DNA of 35,847 bases from Schoenoplectus triqueter (lineage: Eukaryota > Streptophyta > Magnoliopsida > Poales > Cyperaceae), in contig CAXKVV010001397.1 of the NCBI GenBank assembly GCA_964058805.1, positions 1-35,847 on the forward strand. The letters run 5' to 3'. The stretch's first letter is position 1, and each line of letters starts with the position of its first letter. Positions 20,401 to 31,715 of this stretch are shown here, piece after piece. The notes beneath the pieces are model-generated. The model did not search any database. It saw nothing but the letters and a program-made list of their open reading frames with translations, and was not told the origin of the DNA. The position numbers were made by a program, and so were the translations under genes.

Positions 20401-23400
20401 GTTTTATACAATGCGAGACGGGGATCAAGAGCATAAAATTTTGTAGTAATTCCAAGAAGTAGCAAGTACTATCGTTATTACTACAGGTAGCAAGTACTAT
20501 TGTACTCGCAAATTGCAATTAGCAACTATTTTTGTGGAGTTATTGGCAACTAGTGCTAATTTTTTAGCTTGATTTAAACACAATTTTTATCATTAAAGAG
20601 TGAACCAATGGTGCAAGTATGATAAATTATTTGGTTTCACTGCAAATATGGCAACATTAAGATGAAAATTTGTGAATCTCAGAAGCAGTGACAATACAAA
20701 CCGGAAATTTTTTCTGATGTATAGAATTCTTGATTGGCATGCACAAATTTAAGCAGGGTAACAAACTAGATGGTGCAAACAACAACTGTTCTTGTTCTGT
20801 TGATTCACCAAGACAAAGTACAATATCATCTGTGAAAGAGGAGCCAAAAGGCAGCTTGAGTACATTGCCAATCCAGCAGACATCTGAAGAAAAATCTATC
20901 TCTGAGACAAATAAGATGGTATATATATCAAATTGTCAGTATTCATATGCATTCTTGCCAGGACTCAAAAATATTTTATCAATTTGAGAAGAATAATCAC
21001 TGTAATAAAACATTCTAGAATATTTGTACCAGATCGATTAATCGCTGATGCCCTTGGGAATCAAGCCAAATCAGCACTGCCAAAGTGTGAAATTTCCTTG
21101 CTATATGAAGAAGCCTATTATTATATTTTTCTATTATGCCTTGTTGCCTTTTGAAGGTTTGGTCTTCAAAAATTTTCTAGCATGGATAGATGTGGCCCTC
21201 CAGAAGGATTAGACATCTTGTACTGAACTGATGTCATTAATGGATTTTGGACTGGGTGGGCTCAACAATTGGGAGTTTTTATAAGATCGAGTGTGTGTGT
21301 GTGGGGGGGGGGGTAATGGAATGTAGTGCCTTGAAGGAAAATAAAAAAGAATATTATATGCCATGTTAATGTTTGCAGGATAATTTATTCTTTACGAGGC
21401 TATCCCTGATGTTTAAGTTTTTCACAGGGGTAAATGTGAAAAATAAAAGACTTCTTTTTCATATTTTTTTTTCTTATGGGTGCTTTTCCATGACAGGAGA
21501 CTGCTTTAACAAAGGACCAGGCAAACCCAGCCAAGAAAAAGAACAAAAGAAAAGGAAGGAAAAAAACTGCCTCCTTGCCAGAAGTCAAAAACCAACCACC
21601 CAACAGAGCCAAGAAGCTTAACACCTCTGTCAATGTTGCACCTGTGAATACCACATCAGTTGATTCTTCTAAAGAAAGGACTGATGCCTCTCAAGTATGT
21701 GATAATTTACACAATCTATCCAATGCACTAAATGGAATGGAGCCAGATAAGTGTTTGGACAATTCATATAAATTTGATGACTTGGTCACAAGCAACAAGA
21801 TTGTAATTAACAAGAGCACAAAACAGGAAGTGGAGCAGATTGATACATCTGAGAAGGTTGAAGAGATGCTAATACCACCCTTCACCCCACTGAATCAGAT
21901 TCAAGATATGCCTAAACCTACATTGGACCCGAGGCATCCATTTTGGGAGGCAGGCCCTCCAAATTTTGACATGCCTTTTGCTCCGCCCACCCTACATCAT
22001 GTGCTACCCCATCCTCCTTTGGCTCTTCCTTTTAGCTGTGATTGGCCGCCAGTGTACAGAAATTATGACCGCATGAATCACAACTTTGGCCTTGTAAATG
22101 ATTTTATAGATGATTCGGAGGCCTATTACCTGTCAGAAGAGGAAATGGACTATAACTTCCCATATTCAGAAAGAGGATATAACCAATTTTTCGGTGGTGG
22201 GGTCATGTACTGGAGTCCGGCTGATTATGGAAGTGGAAATGGAAATGGATCGTTTTGCTCTGATGACAGCGCCTGGGCCTGGCATGAGGCTGATGTTAAC
22301 AGAGTCATAGAGGAGATGACAGTTCTGCCCTCGCCTTCTCCATCTCCCTCGACCTGTGCAGCTTCTATCGCTGGAAGTGATAATGGCTTGGAGGATAGCA
22401 AACCTTCTCTGGCACCAGTTAAGAGTAGTGGCAACTCTTCTTGTGGCGACATATTGCCTTACATGCTGAGGCCAATTAATGTGCCTAGTGGTATCACACG
22501 AAGAGGGTCGAGATCTGAGCTCAAGCCAGGTCAAGAGTATCATAGAAGCCCGTGTATACCTTCTTCTGCTAGGGGGGAACCATCTAGGGTCAAGCGTCCT
22601 CCCTCACCTGTGGTATTGTGTGTGCCTCGGGTACCACGACCTCCACCACCTTCGCCAGTAGGAGAGTTTGGCAGGAGAAGGGCTGGGGGCTGGCCAGTGG
22701 CTAGGTCCGGGAGTTCAAGTCCAAGAAATTGGGGGATGAGAGGGACATTTTCGGAAGAGAAGGGGTTTGTGGAGAAGGGGCAAGTTTTGTTGGATGGTCC
22801 TGAGGTGGTCTGGCCCAAATCTGGGTTGACAATGATGCAGCCTTTTCAGGGGACACCGGTCTTGCAAGAACACTTGATGAAGATTACTCAGTTTTCTAGG
22901 GATCAACAACATGTTAGAGTTCTCTCTTTTATTATTTTAACAATTAACAAGATCGTTGGTATTTAATGTAAATAACTTGGTACATTTTAGTTAGCTGCTT
23001 TTATTTAGTGACCACTAAGCAGAAAACTCAAATTCAAATGAAAAGAGAATTAAGAAAGGTTTTGCAAGGAGGGTCGTGGAATGTACATTATCATGTTGGC
23101 TTTTATAGGTTTCTGGTATCATACTTCCTATCTTTTCATCAGGTGCGATATATATATTTTTTTTTTGAAGTGGTAGGCGAATAGCCTACTATGTAATCAT
23201 CTACTATGTAATTTCATCAGGTCCAATATTATAATATCAGTATCTCTATACACATAATCATCTGATATGAGAACAGACATGGATTTGGGTATCCACTCCT
23301 TTGCAAACCCTAATTAGCTATGTGATATGTCTGTAGTTTTTCCTTACGAATGGCTTTCAACTGTTTCCTTTTTATTAATTACAGCCCGACATTGCTCTGC

Positions 23401-26400
23401 CTTTGCAACCTGCCAACTCCATTAACGGTGATTCCCGTTCGGTGCTGCATAATCTGCTGCATGAAGAGATTGATTACTTTTGTAAGCAGGTAACGCCTGG
23501 GTGAAGAAGCCATGAAATTAATAGGAGTGCAAAACATGTTTACTTATAATCTCCTTTTTAATACTTCCTTTTCTTTACTTGAAAGAAAAGAAAAAGAAAA
23601 TTTTTCTTTTCTTTTCAGGTTTGTGCAAAATATTTTCATTTTGACTAAGTAATTATTTCGCTTGCGTCTTCCTTTCAGGTTGGTGCTGGCAATCTGAAAA
23701 GAAAACCTTATGTGACTTGGGCAATCAATAGAGTATCAAGATGTCTACAGGTGCTTTGGCCCCGATCTCGTACCTCTTTGTTTGGATCCAATGCCACGGG
23801 CTTGGCTCTTCCCACTAGTGATGTTGACCTTGTGATCTCTCTCCCTCCTGTGCGGAATCTGGTCAGTACTAATAAAACTGTCTTTCAATGTAATGTGTTC
23901 TCTTCTTGGTTGTTTTTCATTTTGCATCATCCACCTAATCGACCTTAAAAATCTTGAAAACTTCAACCATTTGAACCCTAATTAATCTGGAACCAATTAG
24001 TTGATAACTGATTCTGATGCAAATCTGACTTCTTCAAATCGAACCTCAGAATGCAGAACAATAAATGAATGTCCGACTCAACCAAATCCATGAATTTGAC
24101 CCCACTGGAAACCTGAATTTGAACATAATTTGAAACCAGTCCTCCATTCTAACCACCCAAAATAGCTCCTATTCTTATTTGTATCAATATAATTGCCTTA
24201 ACTGACCAAACAAGCATGATGGTAACTGACTTGATACACCCAATCAATCGATGACCTGAGCCTGAGAATACCCGTCAAAGATCCAATGCCGGATAATGAT
24301 CCAGAATCAAGATGACTCCAACCTGAAAGGACCTGACCAAATTTGGCCTCATCCTGTCCACTGGCTTGCCCTCTTTATCATAGAGCACCATACTGAAACT
24401 AGCAAGCAGTTGGTATTTCTTCTTTTTCTTTTTGCCATGCCTTGATGTTTATGCCCTGTTCTATACTTAAAATTCAAGTTAAGAACAATAAAATAACCCA
24501 GAAGAGAAACAAATCACCGTGACAACTCAGCAACTGAAATCTGAGAAATTTCTTTTTTGCAGACAACAGAACATGATTAGCATTTTCAAAAAGTGCTAAC
24601 CAAGCTGCCTTGTAATACCCTGTGAAGAAATTCACATGGACTGGTTCTGGAATCTGAGAAAATTCTTCTTATTTCATATTAACTGTTTCCCCCCTCCAGG
24701 AACCTATTAAGGAAGCAGGAATTTTGGAAGGCCGAAATGGCATCAAAGAGACATGTCTTCAGGTAATATCTTGTTTGCATGGCAAACAGTACCGATTTTT
24801 TTTTGAAGCAGCAGGCAAAAAACCTACTATGTAGTTTCATTAAATCAAATTGAAAAAGAGTTATAGATGAAGAAGAAGAAGAAGAAAGACCGGAAAAAAG
24901 AAGAGGAGAGAAAACAAGATGAAATTAAATGAAATACAAGCATTGCCCTATAACAGAAATCTAAAAGAAAAAGAAAATGAAGAAAAATGAAGGAAGATGG
25001 TCTTGGCACGTCTTGGTGTGTTTCCTTCCTTGATCAACATCCTTCGTGTCCCGACGTTCGAGCAGATATAAGGGGGACTCGTCACATTGCACCACTCCGA
25101 ACAGCCATGTGTGAGGGGGGGGGGGGTACGAATCTGGCGACGACTGTATGTTGACCGTTAACTTGAGAGGAGTTGGGAGGGGGAGAGGGGGGGTCCAACA
25201 CTGCCTCACTCAATTCGATGTTGACTGGGTCGGATCTGCCAATGGTAACTTGAGAGAGAGAGAAAGAGACAGAGAGAGAGAGAGCGAGAGAGGCATACAA
25301 GGTGTGGTGGAGGTGATGGAGGGGCACACCCGGTGGAGTCGATGGCGCAGTGGAGACGAAGACAGCCCCAAAACCCTAGATCTGTCATCGTCGCTGGGCA
25401 GATCTAAACCCTGGTCTTTAACCCAGTGGAGGTGCGACCACTGTCACAGTTGCCCTGTGCCACGGTGTGGCTTGTCGAGCCCGAGCCCTGAACAGTTGCT
25501 TGTATTTCGGAGACCCTCCGCCGCCTAGGGTTTCCACTCGGTTGGGGGGCTTGCTTTTTTTTCGCCGAGAGAGAGAGAGAGAGAGAGCAGTAAGGGACAG
25601 AAACTGAAGTAACTTTCATTTTCAATAGTACCAATTTTACATGAGCTAATTTTTATCTCATGATGTTTTTAAAATATCTTCACTGATTCCTTTTGCTTTT
25701 CAGCATGCAGCCAGACACCTCTTAAACCAGGAATGGGTCCGAAATGATTCGCTCAAGACTGTTGAGAACACTGCTGTAAGCCTCTTTAACACATGCATTT
25801 AATTTAATAGGTTGAAGTACTACTAATTCCTTTCTGTTACTTCATTACATAGTAGTTCCACAATATTTATTAATACCTAACCTTGACCAACCATACAAGT
25901 GGAAATATTTTTATAATTAAGTGTGATTGGTAGTTTATGTTGGTTGGCACTTTCAGACTTCTTTTCTTTTTTGATCATATTAGTTTTCTTCTTCGCGCTT
26001 TTCACAGATACCGGTGATTATGTTAGAGGCGGACGTTCCTAGTGATAGTAATCTTTGCAATGATAACCCTCTAGTATCTGATAATTTGCAAGAAGGCCAA
26101 GAGAATTTGCATGGAGAGCAAGGCAACAACGCACTGTTGCCTGATGCCTGTACCAACTCAAAGGCTCATAATAATTGCACTGTTCTCAAGTCAATTCGGC
26201 TTGATATAAGTTTCAAGTCCCCATCTCATACTGGGCTTCAGACTTCTGAATTGGTACGCTTGACATTTTAAAAATGACAGATGGATCTGTCAGGTCATAC
26301 CTGTTAAAGTCTGTTTCAGGTTAAGATCTATTTTGATTGTTGGATCATCCAGTTAAGATTTATTTTGATTGTTGGATCATCCAATTAAGGTCAATTATGT

Positions 26401-28872
26401 TAGATTCTGGTTATTTAGGTTTTGAGGCAGAATAAGTTTCTTGTGGGCTCAGAACTTATTGTGGGGTTAGTCAGGTTAATTTGGGTTGGGATCTGGTAAG
26501 CTTTTGATAAACTTTCAAAAAGAAAAAAAAAGTTCTGGTGCAGTAGTTCCGGAAAGCCAGACACATTTTCAATTGTGGTCAGATTATGTCAATTCTAATC
26601 TTAGAGCATGTGCATTCTGGTAATTGCAAGCGGTGGCCTTTTCTGTCAGGAATATGCACAATTCATCATCAATTTCTTTATCAATCTTGGACTTATTCAA
26701 CAGTGTAAAATAATTTATTTATATGACTTTGCTATTGGCAATTGCAAATCAGTTTGGAATTGATGATGTGGCAATTTCAGCCCAATTGCTAAATCAACAC
26801 TTCTACATCCATGCAATTGAATATTGCTATTGTCACATCGTCATTTGCAATGGGATTGCAAGTGGGATGCTGATGTCTCATCACTGTCAACTATCTATAT
26901 CTTTATGATCATGGCTGGTATATAGATAATGACTGTTAAATATTATAAGTACATCATGAATCAATGTTTTATGTTTTTTCATCACCGACTGATTGGCAAA
27001 TTCTTCATTTTTCATCCTATTTGATTTTTCATTTATATCTCTGTATCTAATATACATCCTGTTACAGAAAACGAAACATAAAATTTGAAGCAATTATTTA
27101 TTCTTGTATTGTTCAATCATGCAGGTCAGAGAGCTCATTCAGCAATTTCCTGCTGCTGCGCCTCTTGCCTTGGTTCTTAAAAAATTTCTTGCTGATCGAA
27201 GTTTGGATCACCCTTATTCAGGAGGACTAAGTTCTTACTGTCTGGTAAGTATTAATGCATCAGCAGGCATTCTCCTAACTGTCAAATGGAAAATAAATAG
27301 AAAACAATGCAGAAGCCAAATATCTTATATGCACCTGCAAATTAAGATTTTGTAAGACACCTATCCTGGTTTTGGGGAAACAATATGATGCCGAAAGTAT
27401 ATTTTTTTACAGGGTTATATGTGATGTTTTGGTTTTTGTGCAGGCATATAGCAACCTTTCTTAAATAAGGTCATAAGGTTAAAATTTTGTACAGGCATAT
27501 AGTAACATTATATACAAGCATAGAGTAACTCCTAATTCAATGAGGACTCAAAAAGGTTTTATTCGTAAACTGTTTTGTAGGTCTTGCTTATAACACGGTT
27601 TCTTCAGCATGAACACCACCTTGGCCAGCCTATTAAACAAGTAACTCTCTTTTCTTGTACTTTATAAGGTTAAAATGTTCACATTTAAGAGTATAAAAAG
27701 AACTAACTGCTGGACAATCTCTTATAGTTTGAGTTAATCTATGATTTGTATCATTTGGCAGAATTTGGGCAGCCTTTTGATGGACTTCCTGTACTTTTTT
27801 GGGTGAGAAATGTTCTTGGAAATTCACGTAATTTCCAAAATAGTATATTTCAACAGATAATTTGATTTAACTTTCTTCCATGTACTCAAAATGTCAGGAA
27901 TGTTTTTGATCCACGCCGGATGCGCATATCTATCCAGGGCAGCGGACTCTATATGAATAGAGAAAGAGGTCATAGGTCAGAAGAGAACCTGCATAAAGTT
28001 TTCTTTTTGTCCTGTAAATCGTAAATCATCAGATTCTAAAACTATACTTTATTTTTCAGTATTGACCCAATTCACATAGATGACCCCCTATACCCAGCCA
28101 ATAATGTTGGGAGAAATTGCTTTCGCATTCACCAGTGCATCAAGGTCAGCATATCCTTTCATAATTTGAAAAAAATATAGAAGATCTGTTGTGCTTTGTA
28201 CCAGAAGTGTACAATTACTGGACCTCATTGCTTCAGATCCATTACTGGATCTCGTTGTTAAAGATTCTAAGCCAGTTGTTACTTGTACTTACCCTGATGA
28301 TATAGAGCATAGAGTATGTTATTATGTAGTTGATGGTGAAAGCTGAAAAGGGGTCATATTTATTCAAGCAGATAGTCATATCAGGTTGTGCTTAACATGC
28401 TAGGTCTAGAACGCTGAATGACTCTTGACTTGATTGACCGGGTTGGAACTACTCAGGATATGCTTTTTAGATCTTGTTCATTTTTACATATAAATTTATC
28501 AAGTATACCAGGCTAGTAGCATGTTCTGAATTTGGACTTCAATTTGGATATAAAGATAAAATGTGATTGAGTGTTAGAGAATGTGATTGGATATCAGTGC
28601 ATCCGGGCCAGTTTTAACTGGGGTTGGGTCAAGATTTGGTGTCCCACCTCTGCTTGGTTCAGGTTTTATGCCAGCATGTATGGGATATACTGCTGGAGGA
28701 AAGTATAGGAAGTTAGGTAATAATAAATGATGACATGCAGGCATTTGCTGATGCCTTCTCTCTGCTGGAGAGAGAAATAGAAAACATATCAGGAGAGTGT
28801 GCTGCTGCTGTAACAGCTTCAAAGCTCAGCTTACTTCAGAAAATCATTCCCACGATTGATTGCAATGAATGA
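17475..28872 (+). CDS. Non-canonical poly(A) polymerase / nucleotidyltransferase, 16 exons
   Basis: Adds nucleotides to RNA 3' ends (TRF4/Cid1-type fold). Exons: 17475-17914, 18342-18717, 19838-20305, 20757-20918, 21497-22912, 23385-23489, 23679-23861, 24700-24762, 25704-25775, 26008-26253, 27125-27244, 27581-27640, 27762-27802, 27898-27975, 28060-28144, 28741-28872. All introns are GT-AG and phases join to 1348 codons without a stop. The catalytic module is C-terminal: FGSNATGLALPTSDVDLVIS (Gly1025-Ser1026, Asp1037, Asp1039), third Asp in IRLDISF (Asp1161) with SPSHTGLQT, and the PAP-associated IDDPLYPANNVGR (about 1283-1295). The N-terminal ~950 residues are plant-specific: SEEFISDIDRFVEVMDVISG near 140, a basic KKKNKRKGRKK likely nuclear signal near 495, and Pro/Ser-rich blocks. 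The best remembered match is Arabidopsis At3g61690. The start is the first ATG, with G at +4. All catalytic residues seem intact. Confidence 0.88.
18172..18213 (+). repeat. Short direct repeat in intron 1
   Basis: GAAGTGATAAGCGAT occurs twice with a 27-bp period (18172-18186, 18199-18213). A third GTGATAAGC lies exactly at the exon 2 acceptor (18331-18341). Confidence 0.7.
19523..19657 (-). mobile_element. 5'-truncated LINE insertion in intron 2 (135 bp)
   Basis: Flanked by a perfect 14-bp duplication TGTTGATTATTATT (19509-19522 and 19658-19671). The left end has a T-rich run (A-tail on the minus strand), then the family 3' end: GAAGTAGCAGGCCAAGAGCC and a TTTCATTAAT block. It is antisense to the nucleotidyltransferase gene. 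Confidence 0.85.
21291..21313 (+). repeat. (GT)n followed by an 11-base G run, intron 4
   Basis: A GT dinucleotide repeat passes into eleven consecutive G within the intron between exons 4 and 5. On the sense transcript this is a G-rich tract that may slip in replication or bind splicing factors. Confidence 0.8.
23152..23211 (-). mobile_element. Very short LINE 3'-end insertion in intron 5 (60 bp)
   Basis: Flanked by an 18-bp near-duplication, TTTCATCAGGTGCGATAT (23134-23151) and TTTCATCAGGTCCAATAT (23212-23229), with two mismatches. It holds only the T run, the family inverted repeat (GGTAGGCGAATAGCCTAC) and a doubled CTACTATGTAAT. Confidence 0.75.
24800..25626 (-). mobile_element. Non-autonomous LINE-tailed element in intron 8 (827 bp)
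   Basis: Flanked by AGTACCGATTTT (24788-24799) and AGTACCAATTTT (25627-25638), 11 of 12 matching. Its minus-strand 3' end is the LINE family tail (A run, GCAGCAGGC...CCTACTATG inverted repeat, TTTCATTAAA). The rest is GC-rich with GA repeats, a 12-base G run (25115-25126) and no reverse transcriptase or zinc-knuckle motif in any frame. It is either an internally deleted LINE keeping its 5' leader or a SINE-like element borrowing the LINE tail. It is antisense to the gene. Confidence 0.75.
26321..26384 (+). repeat. Tandem duplication of 32 bp in intron 10
   Basis: Two adjacent 32-bp units (26321-26352, 26353-26384) beginning TTAAGATYTATTTTGATTGT, differing at two positions. A recent local duplication with no evident function. 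Confidence 0.9.
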
Positions 28873-29776
28873 AGTTGAACCATTGCTCATCTTGTATGCT
28901 TCCTGATGCTTATGTTAGTTCATGATACATGAAATCTCCCAGTACTAGGAACATCTTCCAAAAGGTACTGTATATAATTATTAATGTTTTGAAGTGTTTT
29001 GAAGTTTACTCTTTCCCTCTTTGATTGAGATTCTTTGTTGCTTTATAGTATCCAAGAATAATGGAGCCTGGTTGAAACTAGTTGGAGGTTGGATTATTGT
29101 CATGCTGTACTGGCCCATGTTGCAGTAGTCATGAACTGGCAGAACTAAATGTGAATCCAACACCTCGGTGCAAGGTATTGGAGTTTTGCTGAAACTCTGT
29201 TTGGTTCAATAAAGCTTGCAACTTGCTGCAACTGGACTTGTGAGCATATGACGGCATGATGCAACTCAGCAGCTAAAAGCTCAAAATACTACCTAATTGA
29301 AAAATGAGTCTCTACCCCACCCAATGGAACTTATCTCCAACGCTGTTGTAATGAGACGAACACTGCCATTGTTTGCTAATAATAGAATTTCTGCACCAGT
29401 TGCTGCAGTAGTACCAGCGCATTGTTTGTATATTCACACCTCCATGTTCATAATCTTTATTGGAGGCGAGTGCTGCCACCGTTTACTGTACTTCTGTAAG
29501 TTAGTTGCGTAGTGCAACTATTTTGGTTATAATCATAAGATGTTACTTGATGCTTTGTGCAGAGTATAAACCTATTAGCTAAATGACTCGAACCCAACAT
29601 GCCAATGAATGGTATATATGTTGCATCAGGCAAGAACATAATTCCTTTCTGCGTAGGATCATATTTTAGTTCAAACCTCCAAAACTGCATGCTCTGAAAG
29701 GGATTCAAATCCACAATTTAGAAAAACACTAAATCGAAGAGACCTGACATTCAAGTTAGCAAATGCAAATTAGAGA
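28873..29776 (+). other. 3' untranslated region and flank of the nucleotidyltransferase gene
   Basis: No further coding block follows the TGA at 28870-28872. The likely transcript end is near 29230, after the AATAAA signal. Nothing else was recognised up to the LINE insertion. Confidence 0.45.
29208..29213 (+). terminator. Poly(A) signal AATAAA
   Basis: A canonical AATAAA lies about 335 bases after the stop codon, a usual plant 3'-UTR distance. Plants tolerate weaker signals, so other ends are possible. Confidence 0.45.
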
Positions 29777-29791
29777 AGTGCGCCGCTTTCT

Positions 29792-29892
29792 ATTTTTTTT
29801 TTTTTTTTTGGAGCTGGCCTACTAAAATTTCATTAAATAATAAAAGATATGTACATCATAAAAGGAAAGAACTAAAGAAGTCGACTATACAC
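29792..29892 (-). mobile_element. 5'-truncated LINE 3' end (101 bp)
   Basis: Flanked by a 15-bp duplication AGTGCGCCGCTTTCT (29777-29791) and AGTGCGCCGCTTCCT (29893-29907), one mismatch. Long T run at the left, then GGCCTACTAAAATTTCATTA. One arm of the family inverted repeat is lost in this copy. Confidence 0.85.
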
Positions 29893-29953
29893 AGTGCGCC
29901 GCTTCCTGTTCACTCAAGTAGTCTTCCTGCCCGTCTTAATAGGTAATATGTTA

Positions 29954-30340
29954 GGACTCCAAATCTGCTGTTATTCTTGGAGAAGAGAAGAATAGGACGT
30001 TGTTATTAATTTCATAAAAATAGAAAAAAAATACTTAAAATAAAAAAAAGTTTATAGATATATTATTTTACATATATATTGATAATCTGTCGAATTTTAT
30101 ATAATTTCATTAACGTTTGATAGTCCATCAAAGATAATCAAATTTAACGGTTTTTAAATTAACGGTTTTTGATGAACTATCAAACGTTAATGAAATTATA
30201 TGAAATTTGGCAGACTAGTAATCTATAAGTAAAATAACATATCTATAAACTTTTTTCTATTTTTAAAAAAAATTCTATTTTTTTTGAAATTAATAATAGA
30301 ATTCTATTCTTCTCCGAAAATAACAGCAGATTTGAAGACC
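29954..30340. mobile_element. Fold-back (hairpin) MITE
   Basis: The two halves are near-complete inverted copies of each other, about 180 bp per arm. The left arm starts AAATCTGCTGTTATTCTTGG (29961) and the right arm, reversed, starts AAATCTGCTGTTATTTTCGG (from 30333). They match through TTATTAATTTC, GTTTATAGATAT and TTTCATTAACGTTTGATAG. Outermost bases GGACTCC/GGTCTTC may be the true ends. There is no reading frame and no clear target duplication, so the superfamily is open. Confidence 0.8.
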
Positions 30341-31118
30341 ACATACCAGACTGCGCTGAAGCAAGAGCAATTTCATCCGCTGCCCCAAAGGTTAAACCAA
30401 CAAAAAACCATAAGCATCTTTTATGCAACGTGCTGTATTTTCTGCTATGAAAAATAATATCTATCAGGCTCACTAAATGGTACATTACAAATTACAACGA
30501 TAATACATATTGTTGACAACCAAAATTTCCTGTTTTAATATCGTCGGCCAAAATGTTGATAATTCAACCTCATAATATCAAAAAATACATCATGCCATAA
30601 CAGGAGTTTCATTTTGCAAGCTCTTCAATGCTGGCCCGACTTTGGGGCCTTTTCCTATTTGATCTACTTCCTTTAGTATGCTTATTGGGTCCATTTCCGT
30701 CCTTTAGTACGTCTATGGGATTGTTTGGCAACTCTTAAAATAGCAACAACTAAAAATAACATTGCTATTGGGACAAATAAATTTATCAAATTGATTTTAG
30801 ACTTAGGAGAATAGTACGGAAAAATGCTAAATCAGTGTACCAAACTATAGATGGTATATCAATTTAGCTATTATAGAATAATGATTATTATTTGATTGTA
30901 TTATATTATGATTATGATTATGATTATGATTATTATATCATAATTATGATTATTTTATTATATTATATTATTTTTATTATTTATTATTTTATTATTATCA
31001 TCATCATCATCACTATTGTAAGTATTGTTACACTTAGCATCTTCTTTGATTTATCGATTTGCAAAATAATTTTGAATTTTATAATTTGCCTTGTTTAAGT
31101 TTTGTGCAGGAATTAACA
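30341..31118. other. No gene found; AT-rich with microsatellites
   Basis: Contains four ATTATG units (30905-30928), mixed TTATTA runs to about 30990, and five ATC units (30997-31011). The open frame across 30892-31098 is low-complexity I/Y repeat and not a gene. Confidence 0.6.
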
Positions 31119-31272
31119 TGTAAATGGATTAGTATACAAGAACCAAAACTAATGATGGGACATAAGAGCTAATCAAGATTGTATTAGGTTTAGGTTTAGT
31201 TAGACTTAAACTGGGTTGAATTGGTCAAGATAAATTGAGCTTAAATAACAGAGAAAAATACTTCTGCCTAGT

Positions 31273-31474
31273 GAATCGTTATAACGATTCAGTAATCATT
31301 ATAACGGTTTATCTCAATACTAAAAAATATTCTAAGGCGAAAAAATATGCATAAAAACCAGAATGTATCGTCATGTAACGATTCATGAAACTTATAATGA
31401 TTTGATGAATCGTTATAACGTTTCAGCTTAATTGAATCAACGACTATTCTTTCTAAACCGTTATAACGGTTTAG
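31273..31474 (+). promoter_or_regulatory. Cluster of CGTTATAACG palindromes (copy B)
   Basis: Sites: a perfect 18-bp palindrome GAATCGTTATAACGATTC (31273-31290), CATTATAACGG (31297-31307), CGTTATAACG (31411-31420) and a perfect 22-bp palindrome at 31453-31474 with core CCGTTATAACGG. All lie upstream of the TATA-like site at 31510. The spacing and number differ from copy A. Confidence 0.55.
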
Positions 31475-31715
31475 GCCGAAAATAGTTTCTTCAGCTATTT
31501 CAGAAGATCTATTTTAAAAGGATCACCTCTCTCACTAAAATATTATGCATAAGATCCAACTAGCTAAATCACTACTCCAGAGAGCTTACTAGTCATATTC
31601 AAAGAGAGAGAAAAAAATCAAGATATTGATACACTCAATTAGCAAAATCTTTGTTCAAGCTCAATATAGCTTCTCTCTATTCTCCCAACTTGATCCTTCG
31701 TGATCTTCTTCTCAA

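Noticed and set aside
22166..22912. Several antisense frames opposite exon 5 of the nucleotidyltransferase
   Set aside because: They are opposite-strand shadows of a long coding exon with biased composition; no domain recognised.
24000..24400. Less AT-rich part of intron 7 as a hidden exon or element
   Set aside because: No open frame, repeat ends or target duplication could be shown; exon phases join correctly without it.
25082..25634. Several open frames on both strands around 25.1-25.6 kb
   Set aside because: They arise from the GC-rich, GA-repeat body of a transposed element; low-complexity products with no conserved motif.
30892..31098. 68-codon frame
   Set aside because: It is the translation of ATTATG and TTA microsatellites (I/Y repeats).
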